A DNA stretch of 64,000 bases from Daphnia carinata. Its lineage: Eukaryota; Arthropoda; Branchiopoda; Diplostraca; Daphniidae. Numbering within the stretch: position 1 is the first letter of the stretch; each line of letters opens with the position of its first letter. The notes below the pieces were generated by a model. That model saw only the letters and a program-made list of their open reading frames with translations. It was not told the origin of the DNA and made no database searches. The translations under genes and the position numbers were made by a program. The stretch lies in contig NC_081331.1 in the NCBI RefSeq assembly GCF_022539665.2, forward strand, positions 7,967,534 to 8,031,533. The letters are read 5' to 3'. This document shows, in pieces, positions 34,201-43,374 of this stretch.

Positions 34201-35221
34201 CAGGTGACGCCCATGGAGAATGAGAATATTGTATTACATTTGCGTCCATCATTTCCTGCACTTTATCCTCCAGTATCTTTCTTTGGTGGTTCGTAACTCG
34301 ATAGGGTCGTTGCCGGATAGGGCCTCTTCCTTGGGTATCGATCGTATGCTTAATGAGATTAGTGCTCCCTAATTCCGACTCTTTTGTTGCGAACAAGTCA
34401 TGAAAGTCATTTAATAAACTTGAGAGCGGAGCTTGAAATTCAGCGTCGACTTCCGAAATTAAAACTAGCTCCCGTTTTTGTGTAGGCTTTTCCTCTGGTT
34501 GACATAAGGCAATCTTACCAATTACGTTATGAATTACTTCGATTTGGCCTAAGGTTGTATTCCTAGGAAGTATGACTTGACTTAACGAATGGTTTTCGAC
34601 CATAATTTGATATTTCCCATCTCCCGATACAGTTCCAACAAATTCTTCAATAAAAATACCGGCCGGCAAATCCTCTGCTGGGGTAAAAATAAATGTGCTA
34701 TTAGGGGGGACATACGGAAATGAACCTGTCATTTGCGCTGCGATTACGAGCGCCGTCTGACGAACTAGCGTCGTCTTTTTGACCGTCGTAATTGCCATGT
34801 CTGGTGCCCTAGAGATGGCTGATCCCTGCTCATCCCTGGCTAAGTAAATACGTTTGGCTTCTCCGTCAAGCCGAAACCCGTGTTTCTGGATTGCATCCCA
34901 TCCAAGGATACAGTCTTCAGAAACACCATTTGTAACAATGAACTCTTGCCGTAAAACGGACTCTCCGTAACGTACGGGCAATGTAACTTTACCCAGCGTA
35001 TGCAACTTGTTATCTCCCACATCGTATAAATCGAAATCAAGCTGACTGCAGGTTACTTGATTTCTCGAGGGAAGCTTTTGAAATATCTTCTCGTGAATTA
35101 TGCTTCTAGACGCGCCTGTGTCAAATAATGCCTGTAAAGGGATCTGAAAAATTTGTAATGGAATTCTGGGGGTCGATTCGTTTATTATTGTTGTTAATTT
35201 CGCAACTTGTCGGGATTTCAA
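31292..35221 (-). CDS. pol: Pol polyprotein of E1 (protease, RT, RNase H, integrase)
   Basis: 1309 codons, open throughout. Aspartic protease: ALFDTGAS near residue 32. Reverse transcriptase: CVDYRKLNSIT, FTTLDLASGYWQI and the catalytic YLDD near residue 453. RNase H: FTDACDYGIGAVLSQ, with HFRHYLLDKPFEIISDHRPL downstream. Integrase: a zinc-binding HHCC segment (HDAPMGGH to CEVC, about 820-865), then GMDFLGP, ISDRGTNF and NGETERFNR for the DDE triad (about 890-985). The tail after the GPYRVVKVYS region is variable, ending RRKPIRYRDD. This is the Ty3/Gypsy order. The frame opens upstream of the first Met shown, so it is probably expressed by frameshift or readthrough from gag. Confidence 0.93.
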   Translation of the reverse strand: MKSRQVAKLTTIINESTPRIPLQIFQIPLQALFDTGASRSIIHEKIFQKLPSRNQVTCSQLDFDLYDVGDNKLHTLGKVTLPVRYGESVLRQEFIVTNGVSEDCILGWDAIQKHGFRLDGEAKRIYLARDEQGSAISRAPDMAITTVKKTTLVRQTALVIAAQMTGSFPYVPPNSTFIFTPAEDLPAGIFIEEFVGTVSGDGKYQIMVENHSLSQVILPRNTTLGQIEVIHNVIGKIALCQPEEKPTQKRELVLISEVDAEFQAPLSSLLNDFHDLFATKESELGSTNLIKHTIDTQGRGPIRQRPYRVTNHQRKILEDKVQEMMDANVIQYSHSPWASPVVLVEKKGGDVRFCVDYRKLNSITKKDSFPMPRIDETLDKLYGKKFFTTLDLASGYWQIQVNEPDIEKTAFVVENNLYEFKRMAFGLCNAPATFQRLMNYVLKDVLGHKALAYLDDVIIFSDTFDNHLKDIREIFTLLKTANLKLKLKKCQFVKSSVNYLGHVISTEGIKPDPGKIDKILNYKTPTSADEVRSFLGLAGYYRRFIPNFGSIAKPLTRLTHKDLSKRPFTWGDEEQVAFVKLRTSLVTPPVLAYPNFNEKFILFTDACDYGIGAVLSQMQNGQEHPIAYSSRQLTKAEMKYSTTEKEALAVVDAIKHFRHYLLDKPFEIISDHRPLQWLKNQKDNNGRLGRWAILLAATNYELKYRPGRVHQNADCLSRLKIASIQTGKDIKLICEKQQEDDLCIAIKNYLEEGELDEIFTLSKPEWVKEIEYFEVIEGILYRRELPSQSNKRNDTHHQLVLPLSLRQLVLKELHDAPMGGHLAFYKTYMKVKNNYYWPNMRGDVKEYCRACEVCIANTASPYRALLHPHEIAKAPFDVIGMDFLGPITPVSPNGNSYILVITDYFSRWVEAVALKDQTAQTTAECVYKTVIVRHGMPKAIISDRGTNFTSKLFRYFCKKLKIDQRLTTAYNPASNGETERFNRTLTSMLRKELKDGEHANWEEILDDVLFAYRSSVHSSTLDTPYYLLHGRDPNIPINEFLNASPKTFKSSSDYVGNLTERLRYSFQRVREESEKARKRQREQYNKRAKEKRYVIGDRVLLDIRVVKEGDSKKFTSKYKGPYRVVKVYSNNTVDIADNSYVCQRTHVNRLKPLYETMLWKDEHCPSFETPSEFENRFRKSVATQTADACAHELKDEAESLPSVVNEAVPELTLDTDSVSHQLVRGDNMIRQPHLPIEGRVSSNDNCDVTIDSQHPVAFSENNPTYAASDFDLRQSEPLDDGTSALSHQESVTRRPQRNRRKPIRYRDDT

Positions 35222-35262
35222 CTGAGGTACCCTATCAACTGACCCGAAGTTACAGTTGATAC

Positions 35263-35640
35263 TTATTGGTTTCCCTGATGCTGAGGGGGACCCGGAATAT
35301 TAGGCCTACTGGCCCTATACTTAGGACAATTGTTTGATTTATGGCCGATCTCACGGCAAGAATAGCAAATTGGGGGCTGTGCTTGTTCCAACATATACCG
35401 TTGAAATTTACGGCACTCCGATTGTGTGTGACCCCGAAACCCACAATAGTTGCAAGTTATTACATTCTCAATAGGCCCATTGTTCGGATTATGACCAGAT
35501 CTTGGCGAAGATGGCATATAATTTGTAGGCCTATTTTGGTTCTTATCCCCTTGATACGGGTGGGTGTTACTCTTAGGGAAAGGTGGAGGGTTTGTCTTCC
35601 AGTTAACTTTCCCGATTGCCGTTGCCTGTTTGAAATGATA
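35263..35640 (-). CDS. gag: E1 gag, nucleocapsid end (frame-shifted)
   Basis: It contains two zinc knuckles, CNYCGFRGHTQSEC and CYSCREIGHKSNNC, and ends GPPQHQGNQ just upstream of pol. The frame differs from the capsid part of gag, which stops at 35603 after TGNGNRES. In E2 the equivalent region is one frame. So a single-base shift near 35605 separates the nucleocapsid. It does not match a classic slippery heptamer and is most simply a mutation. Confidence 0.75.
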   Translation of the reverse strand, partial: YHFKQATAIGKVNWKTNPPPFPKSNTHPYQGDKNQNRPTNYMPSSPRSGHNPNNGPIENVITCNYCGFRGHTQSECRKFQRYMLEQAQPPICYSCREIGHKSNNCPKYRASRPNIPGPPQHQGNQ

Positions 35641-36511
35641 CCCTTTTTTTATATGGGGCACCCGCCGAAGAAGAAACATTATCCTTCTTATTAATTTGGA
35701 GTTGTTTGACCGCCTGACTGAGCTCGCGCAGCGCATCTTTAATTTCATCCTTCTCCGATTTCGGAGTGTCTACGATCTTGTTCCCTTGACGTATATTCGC
35801 GACGGCCTGATTGACTATTGCTTTCTGATCGATTAACATCTGCTTAATCTCATGCAATTCTGTATTTTCTGCACCTTTCGACTCGTCGATCGCCCTAACA
35901 AACTCATGTTTTTCACGGTCAGATTCGAGTGCTTCCAAGCGAACAGCATAAACGCGTGTCGTTGCAACCAGTGCGTTAAAGTCGCCAAATTCTTTGTACT
36001 TAACTTTCGCCTGTAACTTGGAATCCAAACCTTCGATAAATTTCTGCATGAGAATAATTGAAAAGGAACGCTCGATATGGCCTACAGGATACGCTTTTTT
36101 AAAGATTTCCTGAAGACGATGAGCATAATCAATTATTTTTTCTCCCGGTTTCCGTTTAGCCTTATTAAATTTCTTAATATACAAGTCAACGTTTTCGTCC
36201 CCGTGAAAGTGATCAAGTAAAGCTTCTTTAATAGACGTATAGTCATGAGGATGATCTTTGACAATATTTTGCACTACGGAAAAAGCCTTATCAGTCATTT
36301 TTGCTCGCAACATCTGAATAACCTTCTCCTCTGACCATCCTGACCCCTCAACTACGCTTTCAAAGGATTCGATCCAGGAATCAAAACGAGAAATTGGACT
36401 CCCTGAAAAAGAAGGAAGCAGTTGTAAGCGCGCGAAGGTATGTTGGGTAGTCTGAAGATCGTTCAAGTCGTTGACCGTGGCTGCCCGTGATGGGGATGAA
36501 GAACTAGCCAT
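35603..36511 (-). CDS. gag: E1 gag, capsid region
   Basis: The Met at 36511 (MASSSSPSRA) is the likeliest start of canonical Gag. It is followed by LLPSFSGSPISRFDSWIESF and KRKPGEKIIDYAHRLQEIF, typical of the retrotransposon gag domain, and a coiled region around LRELSQAVKQLQINKK. The same frame is open upstream for over 300 more codons (see the leader entries). It ends at 35603 through the shift described for the nucleocapsid. Confidence 0.8.
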   Translation of the reverse strand: MASSSSPSRAATVNDLNDLQTTQHTFARLQLLPSFSGSPISRFDSWIESFESVVEGSGWSEEKVIQMLRAKMTDKAFSVVQNIVKDHPHDYTSIKEALLDHFHGDENVDLYIKKFNKAKRKPGEKIIDYAHRLQEIFKKAYPVGHIERSFSIILMQKFIEGLDSKLQAKVKYKEFGDFNALVATTRVYAVRLEALESDREKHEFVRAIDESKGAENTELHEIKQMLIDQKAIVNQAVANIRQGNKIVDTPKSEKDEIKDALRELSQAVKQLQINKKDNVSSSAGAPYKKRVSFQTGNGNRES

Positions 36512-37038
36512 GTTTGGATTAAATGAAGGGAAATTTATTGTTCCTCGTTGTGGATTCGGAGGGAGTTCTGGAATGCCACTCGAAATTGCCTGATGCCCTC
36601 TGGTATCTCTTCCGGTCGTCTGGAGGGTTGGATGTGAGGAACGATTCGATTGATTGATCGTCTGCAACGTTGGCGTCTGCTGTGTGTCCGCCGTTCTTGC
36701 GAGGTTGTTTCCGACAGCGGCGATGTGTGTTGGGCCGGTGTGGCTTGTAGTTGGGTAATGTTCGTTTGTATGCACAACAGCGCTTGTTTCAATCGTATTT
36801 CCGTTTGCGTGATTAGTGGTTTGATGTTGTTGGCCTCCTGTGCGTTGACTGGGTTGTTGGCTTTCGGAAAATTGTTCAGTTTGTCCAAGAGAAGTTGAAT
36901 TTCTGGTTGCAGCACCTCCAAATTGTTGATTAAGTTTAGTTTTTCCAAGTACGACGCTAGGTTGTTCACTTCCTTCAAGAATGCTCGTTGTGATGCCAGT
37001 AAGATTTCTTCCAGATGGATTGATATGTCGCTCACTAC
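36512..37038 (-). CDS. E1 gag-frame leader extension, 3' part
   Basis: Open in the gag frame from the insertion point at 37038 to the capsid Met. It is Gln/Thr/Ser-rich and low in complexity (for example TTSHTGPTHIAAVGNN). Its E2 counterpart is also open. Because an ordered protein is encoded in the +1 frame here, this frame may be partly a passenger. Confidence 0.5.
36535..37038 (-). CDS. Overlapping +1-frame ORF in the gag leader, E1 3' part
   Basis: About 167 codons in the frame one base downstream of gag. It is leucine-rich and helical (LEEILLASQRAFLKEV), then Arg/Ser-rich, ending IRQFRVAFQNSLRIHNEEQ 24 bp before the capsid Met. E2 has a homologous ORF in the same frame ending LRRLRRAFQDTLRIQGGRR at the matching point (51979). 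Its 5' part lies beyond the DNA insertion, at 40067-40635. Dual coding is inferred from protein-level conservation of this frame. Confidence 0.65.
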   Translation of the reverse strand, partial: VVSDISIHLEEILLASQRAFLKEVNNLASYLEKLNLINNLEVLQPEIQLLLDKLNNFPKANNPVNAQEANNIKPLITQTEIRLKQALLCIQTNITQLQATPAQHTSPLSETTSQERRTHSRRQRCRRSINRIVPHIQPSRRPEEIPEGIRQFRVAFQNSLRIHNEEQ

Positions 37039-40000
37039 CCCTAGTAGAACAAGATATCTTCACACAATCTTAAAGATAGCGATACATCTATGGCAAATAC
37101 ATCTTAGATATCTTACTACTATCTTTGTACTAGCTTTGTACTAGCTAAATGTCATGGGGTGGAGATATCTTGTTTATATATCTTACGAATATCCTAAAAG
37201 CCACTTTCTAGATAACTGTATAGGGAACTTATCGCTCTAAAATAAATAGTAAATACAAAAAAAAGAATACATTTTTTAAAGACAGTTTATTTTTAAAATC
37301 CGAATTACAATTGGCAAAGAAAAACAAGTTACAAACTGTGACAGGAAGACATTCAAGTCTTATTATTAATTAGAATCGCTGCTGTTGTCTTCCGCCGCAA
37401 GTTTCACTTGTTCTGCCACAAAACGCCCTTTTGCATTATGAAGATACGATTTGGTTTCAGCGACGAACACTTCTTTTTCCAGATCTTTAAACTTTGAATT
37501 GGAGATGATTCTAACTAAATATAAAATATTTTTATTTAACTACTTATTTTACTCTTTACTTATATCTCTTCTCTATATAAAATGGTTACCTCTTACTAAT
37601 TCCGTTATACGACAAGAGTGGATTCCTTTTTTTCCCATTCCGCCGTTTACTCTCTTATCACGTCTCCCAAGCCAATTTACATCCTTAGAGAGTGAATCTT
37701 CAAATACTGTTCTCCACGCTCTTTGTACACATAGTCGCCTTCAGAATTTTTGGAATTCTTTTTCCTGAAAGACGGATTTTTCGGACTATCTATTCATGAA
37801 TGAAAGAGGAGTTTAACATACTAAATGAAATATATAAATTATTGAAAACTTACTAGCTTCTTCAGATTTTCATCTTTTTTAAGAATTTTTTCGAATGCTT
37901 CCAATACTAAGTTTTTTAATGGAAAAGAAGCAATGCCTTCATCTATTTCCTCAATGCATTCGTCAACTGGATTAATTTTTTTATCGATCATAGACAACTT
38001 TTCATTAATCTTGGCAAGGTCAGAGAAGTATTTCTCTTTGTCGTGATTGACTTTCTTTGGAATGGGAAGAGACGATGGAGAATCCGTAGCATAATAAGAC
38101 GAAGAATCTCGGGATGTAGAAGGGCCGGAACTACTTTCAGCATCTAAAAAAATATGGTTAAGGATTATACGTTTAAAATGAAAATATTCTGATTAGTTAC
38201 GAAGTTGCAGATGATGTGATTTTTGTGACATTTGGCCTATAGCTTGTTATTGCTCCAATATTTTGCTGGCTCGGAAATTCAGGGACAGTTGATGGTGTTT
38301 GATAAGAAGAATTCATTAAATGTGAATTATAGTTCCAGTACGGCTGCTGCATTCCCCAGTTGTAATGACCACCATTGTAATTAAATTGCGGATGCATATT
38401 TTCTGATATGTTCACAATAAACAAAATAAAGAAAAATATGTAAAACAGTATTGAAAAAGAGGTTGATGAAAGAAAGGTATTTTTTATGATTACCGAACTG
38501 GTGGGTTCCATATGAGTCGTCGGAATTACCTATTTAATGCACAAGAATATTTTGAAAAAAAAGGTTTAGCATTAAACTAGAATTAACATTACCAGACTGA
38601 ATCGACTGTTGAATTTGCATATCCACAGGAGACGACGAATCTTCTGTAATTATAGAATAAGGAGAGTAAGGTAATTATAGAAGGAGTGCACTGCACATTT
38701 AATCCGAATAGTAACGGCGAACAAAAACACGATATAATAGACAAGACAACAGTAACTGAACCAAAAATTAAGAAGTAAATAATATCATTATTACCAGGTT
38801 GAAACGATTGTTGACTTGGCATATGCACAGGAGACGATGTATCTTCTATAATTATAGAATAAGTTAGGTAATTACCGCAAGAGTGACCGGCACATTTGTC
38901 CGAAAAGAAACGTGAAACAAAAATAAACGATATACTACGAGACCACAGTAACTGTACCAAAATAACGAAATAAGCAGCATAATTACCAGGCGCATTCAAT
39001 GAGAGAACTTTGGCATTGGAACGCACTATTAACGCTTCCAGACTTGACATATCGCTATGAGGTAACGAAAATTTTTCAACTTAATGAAAAATTGCGTTGC
39101 ATGAATGTTATGCAACAATGTATTAAATATTATAATTACGAGACGAATTTGACGAAAGGACCACAGCATTAGAAGACAAACGTTTATCAGAACTGGAGGA
39201 ACCTCTCTTACTAGTAGAAGCAGCAGCAATGACTAAACGAAATGACAATAAGACTTGGTTTATAGGTTTGTTAAAAGTTCAAAATCAATTATCCTTTTTA
39301 GTTGACGTTGAAGCATTGCTGGATTGTTTAGAAACCAACAAGGCTCTAGGAGGTATTGGAAGCAAAGTAGAAGTGGCCATTCCTTTGGCAGAGTTTGTAT
39401 GGGAGGCTTTCTTAATCGTCTTTCCTTTGCTGGGTGCTGATTTTTTAGGTGGGCTGAGAGACTCTCCCTCGCTGTCTATTTCTGTTGTTGATTGTCCAGG
39501 TATATTTAGTTTCTTCCTTTTAGGGACTCGTTTTCCTCTGCCTGAGTTTTCTTGATTAAGAATGGGCAGGCCAGTTTCAACACGGGGAAGACTTGTTGTT
39601 GCTTCTTCATACGTGTCTTTAAAAAGGAAGCAATATTGTTACATTAAACATACAAAATGAAGTAGTAACGCAAATTACCAAAAGTTCCAATTATTTGGAA
39701 ATCCTCGTATCTCTGCCATGTTTCCTCATCAGGTGGAACGCCACACTACAAAATTTGGATTTGATGTGCAGCTGAATAACTATCATTCGGTAAATAGAGA
39801 ATGTCTTCCTCTATCCAATTTTCTGCCACTACATAAAGCCAGTTATCTATTATAGGTAATATTTTGGGAACTTCAACAATACAACAACAATACAAAGGTA
39901 TTGAATATCTCATAATATATCTAGCAGTTAGCTGGTAGATATCTATAAAGACATATAAAATTGATATGACTTTTTGATATACAATAGATATCTTAGAGAA

Positions 40001-40066
40001 CTAAATACATCGGCTAGACATATATATATCTTAAAGATAGGAGTAAGATATCTTGTTCTACTAGGG
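37039..40066 (-). mobile_element. CCCTAG-ended DNA transposon inside E1 gag
   Basis: Terminal inverted repeats start CCCTAGTAGAACAAGATATC at both ends, followed by further AGATATCTT-rich inverted sequence. AC flanks both sides (37037-37038, 40067-40068). Removing the insert and one AC leaves both the gag frame and the overlapping +1 frame of E1 open across the site, confirming the boundaries. It carries a gene on the minus strand (37365-39900). The superfamily is not recognised. Confidence 0.85.
37365..39900 (-). CDS. DUF4806-like protein of the CCCTAG element (multi-exon, uncertain integrity)
   Basis: Pieces in transcript order: about 39745-39875 (VAENWIEEDILYLP), with a stop-like TAG near its end or an acceptor there; about 39680-39744 (PPDEETWQRYEDFQIIGTF, GT donor); about 39240-39619 (DTYEEATTSLPRVETG, then Lys/Ser-rich). 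Then come small pieces near 38200-39050, about 37860-38145 (DKKINPVDECIEEIDEGIAS) and 37590-37790 (SLSKDVNWLGRRDKRVNGGM). The last, about 37365-37500, ends near AEDNSSDSN. The W-x2-Y-x-(D)F-x2-(I)GT...TYEEA start and the NWLGRRDKRV end recall DUF4806 proteins, which are linked with insect and cnidarian transposons. This is from memory. Whether it is a transposase partner is unknown. Confidence 0.45.
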
Positions 40067-40635
40067 ACGGTGATTATCTCCACGTATCTGCCGTCCTCGT
40101 CGGTGGTTTCGATATCTTTTCTCGGAACGAACCCGAAAATTCTTCCCGCTCTCGTTGGTGTGATCTTTTGCAGATCGATGAGATTGTAGATTTGACCGTG
40201 TAGACAAGTCAAAACCTGTCTCGCGTGCCGGGTGAAAATCCCCTTGAGCTCCGTCACAACCTCCCCTATCTGCTTCTTCGTCTTCTTCGGTATCGGTCCA
40301 CTGACTTTCACTTCCAGAATGGATGTCAGGTACTTCAGGAGAATCCTCGGTTGTTTCCAATTCGTCTGCGTCGGCTGTTCCACGTGGTAATTCCTCTGGA
40401 CGTCGAGCATCAACTGGACAAGGTGATCCCAGATTTTCGGGTCGCTTGACTGAAAATCCTTCTCCCTCTCCTTGAGGCTTTGGAGGGTTAGTAATAGGAA
40501 CGGCAGCTGGCTTTTCGGTGACTGAAAGATGTTGTTTTCGTTCTTTTTGACTTCTTGCAAAAGATGCTTGAGACTCACGTTGAGCTGTTCTTCCATTGGC
40601 TGCTCTCTTTTCCGAAAAGAAATTCGAAACGGCAA
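40067..40635 (-). CDS. Overlapping +1-frame ORF in the gag leader, E1 5' part
   Basis: About 190 codons, starting at or upstream of MPFRISFRKREQPMEEQLNV. The segment QLPFLLLTLQSLKEREKDFQ is matched by QLPSLLLTLRYLKERELDFQ in E2 in the same +1 frame. Also shared are the patterns LL-K-x-L-x2-ILE and YN[LI][IV][DE]L..TP near the end. It continues after the 3.0-kb DNA insertion at 37038. Confidence 0.65.
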
Positions 40636-41092
40636 TCGAGAAAGATTTGGTGGGAGAAGTTTGCTGGGAAACGGACCTTCGTTTTGGCGAAAGATGTCCT
40701 ACAATTCTGTCTAAAAGGGAGGGTGACTTCGTAAAAGTCGAGGTTTTCTCTGTGCGCTGGACCTGAGGTTTGCGAGCGTTCGAAATGTCTAGACCAGGTA
40801 CCGACTCGTATGCGGAATTTGATCTTAACTTCCTCTTCTGAGAGCTATCAGGAATCGCCCGCGGTTTTAAAACAGGGGAAGCGGACTTTTTAATAGCGTT
40901 TGTTTTCCTATTGGAAGTCTTACACCCCGTAAACTTATCAGCAACGGCAGACTTAGCAGTGGGTAATGCTTCAAAATTGATAGCTCTCGCTACAGATTCG
41001 TCAATAGGTGTAGTGGCCTCAACAGAAATGTTAGTAGCGGCAACAGGCGTTCGAGAAAGTTTAGGCCTACTGTGGAAAATATTATCAGTCAT
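40067..41092 (-). CDS. E1 gag-frame leader extension, 5' part
   Basis: Open from the Met at 41092 (MTDNIFHSRPKLSRTPV), 35 bp after the LTR, to the DNA insertion. It is rich in Ser, Lys and acidic residues. It shares the blocks KKLRSN(T/S)AYE and PQGEG-x-GF with E2 (53373-51956), so this frame is conserved in its first half. In its second half the +1 frame is better conserved. It may be a long Gag N-terminal extension or a separate protein. Confidence 0.6.
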
Positions 41093-41126
41093 TGTGGGTG
41101 AGTCCGAGAAATCGCTGCCACCATTA

Positions 41127-41840
41127 TGTAAAGTATGCTCTCCTCGAGAGAGACTAGCTTTACGAATTAATAATGAGTCAAACTCGGAGGCGATTTTTAC
41201 CCACACAACGATTATATTTTCCAAGTAAGGTAAACGATACAAAAGTCAGTTTGGAATAGGGACAAAAAGGAGTTGGGCTAAAGAAAGGGAAGCCAAGTGT
41301 AATACGACACCGCAATGTAAACTTACCGCGGTGGCTCGAGCGGGGCACGGGCGAAGATATAAGAGAGGGCGGCTGTAACAGGACTTAGTCGGCACGTGCT
41401 TAAAATAATATGGGTGAATTGAACACTTAGTCAGGCACGCGACACAGCTCAATTCCCTGGTACAGAGTTACCGATAGGAATGTACTAGCTGAACTTGAAC
41501 TCAACCTGTAAGAGCCAAAGGCACACCGACAACTGAACTCTTTCAGATTGTAGTTCACCACGAAACCTCGCATATTGCACAACAATTAACAACTGCGCAA
41601 TTACATGTCGCAATCAGTGAAATTTGATACATCATTCTGATGGTGCAATACAGGTCATCGCATAAACAGCCAATCACAATTGTTACTAAGCGGCTCGGCC
41701 GATGTAATATGATACGCTACTGCGCAATTTATATTGCGCCGCTACAATTGCGCAATTATACTATTGCGTGATACATGAGTCATCAATAAAGTTAAAACGG
41801 AAAGGTATTTTGAATAAAAATATTTATTTGCTTCGTTACA
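41127..41840 (-). repeat. 5' LTR of E1
   Basis: Identical to 27092-27805 except for one T/C difference noticed. Gag starts 35 bp downstream, at 41092. Confidence 0.92.
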
Positions 41841-41844
41841 ATAG

Positions 41845-43374
41845 TCTCCCACCAAGATGTATAACTTCCGACACCAGATGCCGTTACAAAAATGTTTGTC
41901 GCACTAGGTCTTTGACGTAAGGTATATTCCGATGGCGGGTGTTCGTTGATCGCGGTAGCCATATCGGCCATGATGTTCATGTGATTGAGCATGTTGTCGG
42001 TATATGCTGGATTACTTTGATCCACGTAGTCGAAAAACTCGACGTTTTCGTAGCGAAAAGAGTATGCGAGCGTCTGCTCCGGCAACACAATTGTGGTTTC
42101 AATTAATTGCCAGGTGTTGTTGCGGAAAGCGTAAGGTTTGTCGTTAAAGTTTACAAATCCGTTTGTCCAATAGCAAGGGGAATATTTAACAAGTTCCCAG
42201 CCATCGAGGTTAATTGTATAATTTTGAAATTTTGGTTGCGGTCCGCAAGAAGTCAAAATAGTATCAAATGTTACATTTAAGGCTTTACACTGTATCAGTA
42301 CAGCCGTTTTACCGAAAGCTTGTAATTTTGTGCACTTTGGTAATTGTAGTTGAGAGGCTGCTAACCATCCATTATATTGAGCAGTTGTAACGGCTTTTTC
42401 ATGTTTGGCTTTGCGACCATCGCACTGTAATAATTGAATTTGACTTGCCAATTCGTTTTCATGATCGGTTAGTTGATCCCGAATATATTGAATATTCGCC
42501 GGTATGTTTAAATCTTCAGCGCTAGATGGTGCCGGAGGCTCCGATGTTGTTGTTGAATTTTTCATGATGGCTGCCGTTGTGACAAAGAGTTGTGATTGGC
42601 AAAGGATTTCAAAGGAAGAAGTCCTATTGGAGCAATTTTTCTGTACTGAAAAACAACGTGATATCGGCAACAGGTGAAAGTCTAGTTGATTTCGGTCGTC
42701 TTGAAGTCTGAAAATTTGTTTTTCTCCAGGCAATTGCATCAACTTGCCGATACCTTCTTCGATAAGCCGGGTAATTGCTTTAGTTTTCTGTGTGTAGGTT
42801 TTGTCCCAAATCAGAGTTAAATGATTATGTGACAAATTTCCCGACGTAGCGGAAGCAATTCCGATAGGTGTTGAAAAATCCGCATTCTCCTTTTGTTGGA
42901 AAAGTTGAATTTTATCGAGAACACAGTTTAATATTTCGGAATCGATTGTTTGCAACCAATATCCAGAAATATCGGGTTCATTGTCGAACACAAATTTGCC
43001 ATCCGAAAAAGTCATTCGTTGATTGTCGCACCTTTTATTGTTAATCATTTCGTTGCACTCAGCAGGTGTTGTATCGATGGAAATTTTATCTGGCACGATC
43101 ACTGTTTGTCCGAAAAAATTCATTGTAATACGTCTTATATTTTTCCAGCGCGCACACATAATCCCGGAAACTTGATCGCAGCTCGTTCTTCACTATATAC
43201 GGCATATTTTACACCGATGGCACGATTTTCGGTAGATTTCGGTTGACAATTCGCGTCAGAGAATTGAATAATTCCCATTTTCGACGGTTCCGAACAATCG
43301 CAAACGGTTGTTTCAAATGCTCGCGAGTGCAACCAGTGAAGGCACAATAGCAGCAGAAATGGAAATAGAGACAT
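41845..43374 (-). pseudogene. env: E2 env, main part
   Basis: Homologous to E1 env over its whole length, starting at the Met at 43374 with a signal peptide (FPFLLLLCLHWLHS). A one-base deletion near 43160 shifts the frame; the rest is open from there to the E1 insertion, where the anchor region is cut off. Cysteines and glycosylation sites mostly agree with E1. Broken by both the shift and the insertion. Confidence 0.85.

Larger units (their letters stand above)
27092..41840 (-). mobile_element. Inner env-bearing Gypsy-type element E1 (provirus-like)
   Basis: Two 714-bp LTRs (27092-27805, 41127-41840) differ at one position that I could find (27580 versus 41615 region), so insertion is recent. 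The target duplication is ATAG (27088-27091, 41841-41844) within E2 env. Order on the minus strand: LTR, a primer-site-like TGGTGGCAGCGATTTC, gag with an overlapping frame, pol, an accessory ORF, env, LTR. A 3.0-kb DNA element (37039-40066) interrupts gag and a 1-base shift lies near 35605, so this copy cannot make intact Gag. Confidence 0.9.

Noticed and set aside
35603-35615. Programmed frameshift between E1 capsid and nucleocapsid
   Set aside because: The bases do not form a canonical slippery heptamer in the right phase and E2 has no shift here, so a mutation is simpler.
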